From the NCBI GenBank assembly GCA_026713285.1, contig JAPOOT010000167.1, positions 1 to 11,187 on the forward strand: DNA of 11,187 nucleotides, in the 5' to 3' direction. Shown in pieces: positions 6,668 through 11,187 of the stretch. Both the position numbers and the translations under genes were made by a program. This DNA is from Gemmatimonadota bacterium. GTDB taxonomy: Bacteria; JAAXHH01. The first letter of the stretch is position 1. Each line of letters opens with the position of its first letter. The notes under the pieces were generated by a model. It made no database searches and was not told the DNA's origin. It was given only the letters and a program-made list of their open reading frames with translations.

Positions 6668-7978
6668 CTAGGTGGAGACTCGCAAGGCAGATACACGCTG
6701 AAGCCATAAAAGGCACGCTATGCCCGCCGCGGCCAGCATACCATTGAAACTGAATACCAGAATCCAGGCCGACTGCCCGCTGGAAAGGTCGAGTATCGAT
6801 CCCGCCAGAACAGGCGCGCCGGTTCCCACCACAAATCCGATGAAGGACTGCAAGGCCTGTGCGGAACCGACCAGGTTTCTCGGGGCGAGTTCCGTGACGG
6901 CCGTCGAGTAGATGGCGGAATCGGCGGCCGTAAAGAATCCGTAAAGAAAACCCAGGGCGACGAGGTATGTGAACGGCAATCCAACCAGCCAACCGGCCAG
7001 GAATGAACATGTGCCGCTGACTGCGAATATCCACAACGCCGACCTGATTCTTCCGATCCTGTCCGAAGTCCATCCACCCAATAGCACGGCGAAGATACCA
7101 GTCATGAACATCAAGCCGGCCAGGGTGGCGGCCCTCGATGCCGCGTTGTCCGAATCGAGACCCCCCATCATGAGCGCTGCGCCGAGCAGCAGGGGCAGCC
7201 AAAGGCGGGCCACGAAGAGTTCGGCCGTGTGCAGCGCGTAGGCCATGATCACCAGCATCAGCCGACGGTCACGCAATGGCGCCAGGGACAGCCATCCGGC
7301 TATCGGCGTAGTTCGTTCGCTCCGGGACACAACGGTTCTTCTTTCAAAGGCCAGCAGCAACGTGATCGCGACGCCGACGAGGCCGGGCAGTGTCGTGGCG
7401 AGGTAGGCAGATTCCCAGCTTCCGAACAGGTCCAGAAGAATGCCCATGAGCACGTATGAAACCGTCGTGCCCGCATATCCTGAACTCACGAAGACCCCAA
7501 CGGCCAGGCCGCGTCCCCTTGCGGAGAACCTGAGCGAGGCGAGCCGGATCCCCGTGATGTATACGCATACGTGCCCCACACCGTACAGAAACCGAAGCGC
7601 GCTCGCGGTCCACAGCCCTTCCGCCAACAGAGGGAACAGCACGCCGCTGATAGCCGTCAGGGAGATGCCCGCGAGCATGATCGCAAACGGCCTGAACCGG
7701 TCGGTAAAGGGAATGATCAGCAGCGAGGACGCCGCGTAGCCGGCCAGGTATGCCGAAAAGGCCACGCCAGACTGGGTATTGTTCAGCCCCCATTCCACCC
7801 GAATGAACGGCAGGGACGCCACGTAGCTCGAGGAAGACAGCAGCACGAGAAACAGCGACGAACTCATCGCTGCCAGCCAGGCGACGTCCACCCAGGAGGT
7901 CTGTGCGGCGCCGTGTGCGATGTCGCTTCGGTTCTTCTCGGCGCTTTCGGGGGAATCGGAACGGTTCGAAGGAAACAA
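6668..7978 (-). CDS. Major facilitator superfamily (MFS) transporter
   Basis: A 436-residue inner-membrane protein with about 12 hydrophobic segments in two six-helix halves. The first helix starts near residue 30 (WVDVAWLAAMSSSLFLVLLSSSSY). The loop between helices 2 and 3 has a weak version of the MFS signature (PFTDRFRPF); the equivalent in the second half is clearer (GGWTSDRIGRIRSAL). A central cytosolic loop follows helix 6 (FERRTVVSRSERTTPIAGW). Family members are proton-coupled or facilitated carriers of small solutes; import of the cluster substrate is an inference, export cannot be excluded. The only start codon before helix 1 in this frame is TTG at 7978 (with a CTG just before it), since a stop lies a few codons upstream and the next ATG falls within helix 1; no clear ribosome site precedes it, so the N-terminus is uncertain. 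Confidence 0.88.
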   Translation of the reverse strand: MFPSNRSDSPESAEKNRSDIAHGAAQTSWVDVAWLAAMSSSLFLVLLSSSSYVASLPFIRVEWGLNNTQSGVAFSAYLAGYAASSLLIIPFTDRFRPFAIMLAGISLTAISGVLFPLLAEGLWTASALRFLYGVGHVCVYITGIRLASLRFSARGRGLAVGVFVSSGYAGTTVSYVLMGILLDLFGSWESAYLATTLPGLVGVAITLLLAFERRTVVSRSERTTPIAGWLSLAPLRDRRLMLVIMAYALHTAELFVARLWLPLLLGAALMMGGLDSDNAASRAATLAGLMFMTGIFAVLLGGWTSDRIGRIRSALWIFAVSGTCSFLAGWLVGLPFTYLVALGFLYGFFTAADSAIYSTAVTELAPRNLVGSAQALQSFIGFVVGTGAPVLAGSILDLSSGQSAWILVFSFNGMLAAAGIACLLWLQRVSALRVST

Positions 7979-8115
7979 CAGACGTAGTTTCGTGTTTGAT
8001 TTGGGACCCGGTCACTACCGGTCTTTGCTCAGAGTGAATCCCGCGTAAACTTCGCGTGAATGGAGGTTTCAAATGTCGGACTCGAAATTTGACGACGTTG
8101 CATGTTTGGCATCAC

Positions 8116-8130
8116 GACCGCTCGCCGGTC
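8116..8130 (-). terminator. Possible short stem-loop after the PD-(D/E)XK gene
   Basis: GACCG and CGGTC can form a perfect 5-base-pair stem around a 5-base loop, starting 3 bases after the nuclease stop codon on the minus strand. No T-run follows. This could be a weak terminator; the rest of the 7979-8133 spacer shows nothing further that I can identify. Confidence 0.25.
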
Positions 8131-8133
8131 TGC

Positions 8134-9234
8134 TTACCGATTGATATCGCCACCGGCGCTGTTGCGGATTAATTCTGACACAGCGCGGATCCTCTCCGCC
8201 ACGGCGTCAAGCACTTTGTCATACTCGACCTCGGTCGGCAGTGGGATCGGGACGAGAACGGCGGAGCCTTCATCGAAACACTCGGGTGGATCCTTTTGCC
8301 TCATAGGCCTCAGAGCCTCCCGAGTCCGGTCTATCGGGACCGCTTTATTCTCTATCCACTGTTCGAAGATCAACCACAGCGGAGAATCAGGATAGAAACC
8401 CCTGCCCCAACGATTAGTATCAATACCGAACCATGTTCCTGTATTCGCAATACGTATGTATCGGCCGTAGCCATAGTAACGCGGGACGGCCTTCAACCCG
8501 TCTATCGTTGTGCATCCTTCCTCAACCGACCGCGCGGTTGCGTCATCGATGAGTCGCCTCAGACCATTCAGACGACGTGGAAACGCAGGCGCCAGCTCCT
8601 CCGGATAGAGCGGAGGGAATCCACTCTCATCAATCCGGTTGACGAATCCCTTGAGTTGCCGGATCTCATCTAACATATCCGCGTCGCCGGCGTTCTCCAT
8701 GCGATTCAGCAGATCCGACCAACTGGTCGACATGATGAGTATACGATCGGATTCCTCGCCGCCAATCCTGACACTCTTGAATGTTGTGCTGGTTAAGATC
8801 CGGACCGGCCATTCGGTGCCTGCCCGGTGCCGCAATTCAGCCCAGAGCGTTTCGACCCGGGAGCCGGGCGCGACGAACAGGAGTGCTTTGTCTTTATCTA
8901 CTTCAACTGCCTTCAGCCGTCTAAGATATGCGTTTGGCTGATTCGAGGTGAGTCCGGCCCAGAACTTCGCTTCGATAATCAGGGACTCATTGCCGCTTCG
9001 ATCGTATCCGACCAGATCGGGTCGCGTTCCTTCCTCTCCGCCAACCTGCGTCAGGACACTTACTATCTCTCCTGTATCCGCACCACCACCATTCACAAGG
9101 TCTTTAACGACTCTTCGAGCGGAGGCGGACTTCAGTATGTATCCAAGCGCTTCAACGGCGACATCCTCGTGCCGCGAAGATAGCATCCAGGCAAGATGAG
9201 CCAGCAAGGTATCATCGTTCGTCTTTTTTGCCAT
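8134..9234 (-). CDS. PD-(D/E)XK nuclease-fold protein, stand-alone
   Basis: A 366-residue soluble protein starting at ATG 9234, supported by AGAGGA 7 bases upstream. The N-terminal 110 residues fit a PD-(D/E)XK core: a helix with E28 (VAVEALGYIL), then RPDLVGYDRSG with D73 and SLIIEAKFWAG with E88 and K90, followed by a helix with Q99 (TSNQPNAYLRRL). This is the order and spacing of the metal-binding motif in the PDDEXK_4-like group. A second Rossmann-like strand follows (KALLFVAPGSRVETLWAEL). The C-terminal half (about 245-330: YYGYGRYIRIANTGTWFGID, SPLWLIFEQW) has no family that I recognise and may recognise a target or partner. By fold it would cut nucleic acid; restriction, phage defence or repair are all possible. 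No methyltransferase accompanies it. GC is lower than in the catabolic cluster, which fits acquisition by transfer. Confidence 0.75.
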   Translation of the reverse strand: MAKKTNDDTLLAHLAWMLSSRHEDVAVEALGYILKSASARRVVKDLVNGGGADTGEIVSVLTQVGGEEGTRPDLVGYDRSGNESLIIEAKFWAGLTSNQPNAYLRRLKAVEVDKDKALLFVAPGSRVETLWAELRHRAGTEWPVRILTSTTFKSVRIGGEESDRILIMSTSWSDLLNRMENAGDADMLDEIRQLKGFVNRIDESGFPPLYPEELAPAFPRRLNGLRRLIDDATARSVEEGCTTIDGLKAVPRYYGYGRYIRIANTGTWFGIDTNRWGRGFYPDSPLWLIFEQWIENKAVPIDRTREALRPMRQKDPPECFDEGSAVLVPIPLPTEVEYDKVLDAVAERIRAVSELIRNSAGGDINR

Positions 9235-9291
9235 TATACGATCCTCTCCCGTGGTCATGGCCATGGTTACGTCGATAGAACATTCAGCCAA

Positions 9292-9319
9292 TTTAAAGCG
9301 TTCTTTCTTTACTTTTCAA
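9292..9319 (-). promoter_or_regulatory. Possible sigma70-like promoter for the nuclease gene
   Basis: On the minus strand TTGAAA (9319-9314) is separated by 16 bases from TTTAAA (9297-9292). A start about 7 bases further would give a leader of about 50 bases to the ATG at 9234. The boxes match consensus 5/6 and 4/6. The stretch is AT-rich, unlike its surroundings. Promoter rules for this organism are unknown, so the call is tentative. Confidence 0.3.
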
Positions 9320-9455
9320 CAATTACATGCATTGATTCCATGATGGCGTGTGTTAGTTCGATACACAGCGAGGTACCGTCGATCCACTCAATCGCAGGCA
9401 CGTCTTCAAAGCGATGTACGCTGCCCGTAGAACCCTCGTGCCGGCGATACTCCAT
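9309..9455 (-). CDS. Possible small ORF (48 codons) between the divergent nuclease genes
   Basis: ATG at 9455 to TAA at 9309 gives 48 residues starting MEYRRHEGSTGSVHRFED and ending in MHVIVEK. The composition (balanced charges, hydrophobic stretch around ELTHAIMESMHVIV) is more protein-like than that of the other frames here. The frame stays open upstream to a stop overlapping the EEP gene start, with an in-frame TTG at 9482 as another start. No ribosome site is visible before the ATG. It has the same orientation as the nuclease gene, whose start lies 74 bases further on. It might be a small partner of the nuclease, the remnant of a longer gene, or chance. I recognise no family. Confidence 0.25.
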   Translation of the reverse strand: MEYRRHEGSTGSVHRFEDVPAIEWIDGTSLCIELTHAIMESMHVIVEK

Positions 9456-9500
9456 AGCATTGGATCGATCGTATAGCGTACGAAGCAATGGAGGTGCGAA

Positions 9501-10334
9501 TTGATCAAATTAGTCTGCTGGAACATCGCCAAGAACCACGACCCGTGGCGATGTCTGGTCAAGAACGAGATCAGGGCCGACATAGCGTTGCTGCAAGAGG
9601 CTACTATGCCTCCTGAAGATGTGGATCTGGAGGTGGACCCTGCGCCGTTCCGTGACCCGAAGACAGGTAAGGGGCTTTCGCGGTGTGCCATCGTGAAACT
9701 CTCCGACCGGGTGGATGTGAAAGTGAAATATCTGACGCCGGTACCGCTTAGCTGTGCCCAGGATGGAGACTTCAAAACCACTCATCCCGGATGCCTGGCC
9801 GCCGCCATCATCACCCCGCCCGATGGCGATTCCTTTTACGCGGTCTCGTTTTGCCCGGAATACGAGAAACCGCATCGATGCACGGGAAAGATGGCCTGGG
9901 ACATCGTCGACGCATCGGTCCATCGCGTCATCTCCGACCTGTCCCTGCTCATTGGCAGGCAGAGAGGCCATCGCATCATCGCCGCAGGAGATCTCACCAT
10001 CTACCATGGCTTCGGCGAAGACAAGGGCGGCTTTTGGAAGGGGCGGTATGACACCGTGTTCAATCGCATGGCGGCTCTCGGTCTCCCCTTCGTTGGCCCT
10101 CAGCATCCCCATGGCCGCCAGGCCGATCCCTGGCCGCCAGAATTGCCTGAGGACAGCAAGAACGTTCCTACATACTGCAAGACGTTCAGACAAAACCCCG
10201 CAGCGGCAGTCCATCAACTGGACTACGTATTCGCGTCCGAGAGCATGGCCGATTCCGTCAAGGTGCGCGCCTTGAACCGCCCTGAAGAATGGGGGCCAAG
10301 CGATCACTGCAGGATTGAAATCGAGGTCGAGTAG
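9501..10334 (+). CDS. Endonuclease/exonuclease/phosphatase (EEP) superfamily protein
   Basis: A 277-residue protein starting at TTG 9501; GGAGG stands 6 bases upstream, which makes this rare start convincing. EEP motifs appear in order: CWNIA with N8, LLQEA with E33 (metal ligand), AAGDLTI with D164, QLDYVFAS with D241, and GPSDHCRI with D268 and H269 (catalytic His). In the fourth motif Thr166 replaces the Asn usual in GDxN. The length is that of a single catalytic domain with no signal peptide or extra domain. The superfamily includes DNA repair nucleases, DNase I-like enzymes and phospho-esterases of lipids or nucleotides, so the substrate is not settled. It diverges from the PD-(D/E)XK gene over 266 bases and forms a likely operon with the DUF1697 gene 9 bases downstream. 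Confidence 0.85.
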   Translation: MIKLVCWNIAKNHDPWRCLVKNEIRADIALLQEATMPPEDVDLEVDPAPFRDPKTGKGLSRCAIVKLSDRVDVKVKYLTPVPLSCAQDGDFKTTHPGCLAAAIITPPDGDSFYAVSFCPEYEKPHRCTGKMAWDIVDASVHRVISDLSLLIGRQRGHRIIAAGDLTIYHGFGEDKGGFWKGRYDTVFNRMAALGLPFVGPQHPHGRQADPWPPELPEDSKNVPTYCKTFRQNPAAAVHQLDYVFASESMADSVKVRALNRPEEWGPSDHCRIEIEVE

Positions 10335-10343
10335 AGGTAGTAC

Positions 10344-10910
10344 ATGGCTACACGAGGAAACTCGGACACAACCTACCTGGCCCTCCTGCGCGGAATAAAC
10401 GTGGGCGGCAAGAACGTGATTAAGATGGCGGACCTCCGGAACTGCTTCGAGGCCAACGGCTTCCGCGACGTCGTCACCTATATCCAAAGCGGGAATGTGA
10501 TCTTCCGTTCGCCCGCATCCGGTCTCAGCACTCTGACGAACCGAATCGAGGAGATGCTGGCTTCGGCGTTTGACTACGAAGCGAGTGTCGTGTTACGCTC
10601 ACGAAGGCAGATGCCGGCAGTGGTTTCCGATGCGCCGTCGGGCTTCGGTGAACGGCCGGAGACGTACCGCTACGACGTTATCTTCCTTAAGGCTCCCCTT
10701 ACGGCAACTGCCGCCATGGAGCATGTCCCTGCGAGACCCGGTGTGGATGAATCCTGGGCAGGCAGTGGTGTGCTCTACTACTCGAGACGCATCGACCAGG
10801 CCTCGCGAAGCTATCTCAGCCGCCTCGCGTCCATGCCCATGTACCAGCGCGTTACCGTCCGCAACTGGAACACGACGACCAGGCTGCTTGAACTGATGGA
10901 AAGAGACTGA
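10344..10910 (+). CDS. DUF1697 family protein
   Basis: A 188-residue protein with ATG at 10344 and AGAGG 6 bases upstream. The N-terminus carries the hallmark of DUF1697 (PF08002): YLALLRGINVGGKNVIKMADL, then GFRDVVTYIQSGNVIF; the C-terminus has the conserved YYSRRIDQASRSYLSRL and a TVRNWNTTTRLLEL ending, so the domain is full length. No biochemical function is established for this family as far as I know. It sits 9 bases after the EEP gene, so both are probably on one transcript. DUF1697 genes are common and often stand near unrelated genes, so the pairing need not mean shared function. Confidence 0.93.
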   Translation: MATRGNSDTTYLALLRGINVGGKNVIKMADLRNCFEANGFRDVVTYIQSGNVIFRSPASGLSTLTNRIEEMLASAFDYEASVVLRSRRQMPAVVSDAPSGFGERPETYRYDVIFLKAPLTATAAMEHVPARPGVDESWAGSGVLYYSRRIDQASRSYLSRLASMPMYQRVTVRNWNTTTRLLELMERD

Positions 10911-10961
10911 ATCGCGGCCAACCTGGACGATGCCCGTGCCTGCTTTCTGCTATCTGCCAAT

Positions 10962-10987
10962 CGCGGATTTGCACAGCGATTTCCGCG
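10962..10987 (+). terminator. Possible stem-loop downstream of DUF1697
   Basis: CGCGGA (10962-10967) and TCCGCG (10982-10987) form a 6-base-pair inverted repeat around a 14-base loop, about 50 bases after the DUF1697 stop. There is no T-run, and part of it overlaps the 21-base repeat array, so termination is only one reading. Confidence 0.2.
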
Positions 10988-11038
10988 TAGACTGGCGCGA
11001 TGTCCGAGCCGATCGTCGCGAGGTCCGAGTTGATCGTC
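10976..11038. repeat. Three 21-base tandem repeats (degenerate)
   Basis: Units at 10976-10996, 10997-11017 and 11018-11038, each starting GCGAT or GCGAG followed by a near-constant TCCG. Units 2 and 3 match at 18 of 21 positions; units 1 and 2 at 14 of 21. Twenty-one bases equal seven codons, and the minus-strand frame through them gives consecutive heptads with hydrophobic a and d positions, suggesting that the repeats arose within a coiled-coil coding sequence. Confidence 0.8.
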
Positions 11039-11056
11039 GCGTTAGAGGGCAAGGCT

Positions 11057-11187
11057 TCACTCGGCGATGCACCGTCCATCGTTAAACGCCAAAACCGGTG
11101 GTGCGGGAATTGAGCAGTCGGAAACGTACCCATACAGCTCATTCATCTTAGCTTCAAAGGCGTCATACGCTGTCAGCCGAATAGCTA
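11057..11187 (-). CDS. 3' end of an unidentified gene entering from the right edge
   Basis: This is the only minus-strand frame open to the window edge: 42 codons ending at TGA 11057, with residues AIRLTAYDAFEAKMNELYGY and then an SDCSIPAPP segment ending GRCIAE. The composition (amphipathic helix-like YDAFEAKMNELY, then a proline-rich turn) resembles a real protein end, but it is too short to place in a family. The next 21-base repeats encode heptads in another frame just downstream, so a frameshift splitting one gene is possible. It converges on the DUF1697 gene with about 146 bases between the stops. Confidence 0.4.
   Translation of the reverse strand, partial: AIRLTAYDAFEAKMNELYGYVSDCSIPAPPVLAFNDGRCIAE

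Larger units (their letters stand above)
10852..11142 (-). other. Possible minus-strand coding remnant with heptad repeats
   Basis: This 96-codon open frame starts at ATG 11142 and runs into the 3' end of the DUF1697 gene. Only its middle looks protein-like: TINSDLA, TIGSDIA, PVYAEIA and VQIRDWQ in a row place Ile/Leu/Val at spacings 4-3-4-3-4, a regular coiled-coil pattern encoded by 21-base units. The beginning (11057-11142) is in a different frame from the better-looking partial gene there, and the end is low-complexity antisense of DUF1697. No ribosome site is seen. It may be the shifted tail of the gene entering from the right edge, or chance. Confidence 0.2.

Noticed and set aside
6506..6709. 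Small plus-strand protein with RQAYNV repeats
   Set aside because: It begins inside the repeat array at a GTG without a ribosome site, and the sequence after the repeats looks random and overlaps the end of the MFS gene.
7344..8072. Minus-strand 242-codon frame overlapping the MFS gene, considered as an alternative N-terminus
   Set aside because: It is another frame of the MFS coding sequence, very arginine-rich, without membrane segments; its TTG start has no ribosome site.
8102..9504. Several plus-strand frames opposite the PD-(D/E)XK gene
   Set aside because: No domain signature, while the minus frame has a conserved nuclease motif and a good ribosome site.
9510..10487. Minus-strand 325-codon open frame opposite the EEP gene
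   Set aside because: Antisense to the EEP motifs and to the start of DUF1697, without a family signature or ribosome site.

Overview
The window looks like a piece of a GC-rich genome of an uncultured Gram-negative bacterium. Gram-negative is supported by a Tsx-like outer-membrane channel with a signal peptide and by a lipobox lipoprotein. The mix of a phytanoyl-CoA-dioxygenase-type enzyme, a Gfo/Idh/MocA oxidoreductase, two alpha/beta hydrolases and an MFS carrier is the sort of gene set often seen in environmental lineages such as Latescibacterota, Poribacteria or Gemmatimonadota; that placement is an inference and no marker gene here fixes it.

Left two-thirds (1-7978), all on the minus strand, in transcription order from right to left: an MFS permease (7978-6668), a 214-base AT-richer spacer with 18-base repeats and a palindrome, a lipoprotein esterase with an Ig-like domain (6453-5002), a Gfo/Idh/MocA oxidoreductase whose start lies 7 bases after the esterase stop (4994-3771), a cytosolic alpha/beta hydrolase (3655-2534), a 277-base spacer holding 5.5 copies of a 23-base tandem repeat, a PhyH-type Fe(II)/2-oxoglutarate oxygenase (2256-1384), a Tsx-like outer-membrane channel with a 9-base repeat array in its signal sequence (1304-477), and the N-terminal third of a zinc alcohol dehydrogenase running off the left edge. 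Together they read as a small-molecule uptake and catabolism cluster: outer-membrane pore and inner-membrane carrier for entry, two serine hydrolases to open ester or related bonds, and three oxidoreductases to oxidise the products. The substrate cannot be named from sequence.

Right third (about 8100-11187): a different kind of content with visibly lower GC in places. A stand-alone PD-(D/E)XK-type nuclease (minus, 9234-8134) and an endonuclease/exonuclease/phosphatase-fold protein (plus, 9501-10334) are divergently arranged around a 266-base AT-rich region that also contains a possible 48-codon ORF. The EEP gene is followed 9 bases later by a DUF1697 protein (10344-10910). The right end holds the 3' end of a possible minus-strand gene (11057-11187) and a set of 21-base repeats that, in one minus-strand frame, encode a clean heptad pattern; these may be parts of one broken gene.

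No rRNA, tRNA, CRISPR array, transposase or integrase was seen. The most unusual items are the nuclease pair with its intergenic ORF, the three tandem-repeat arrays of different unit length (9, 18 and 23 bases) in the catabolic cluster, and the heptad-coding 21-base repeats at the right edge.
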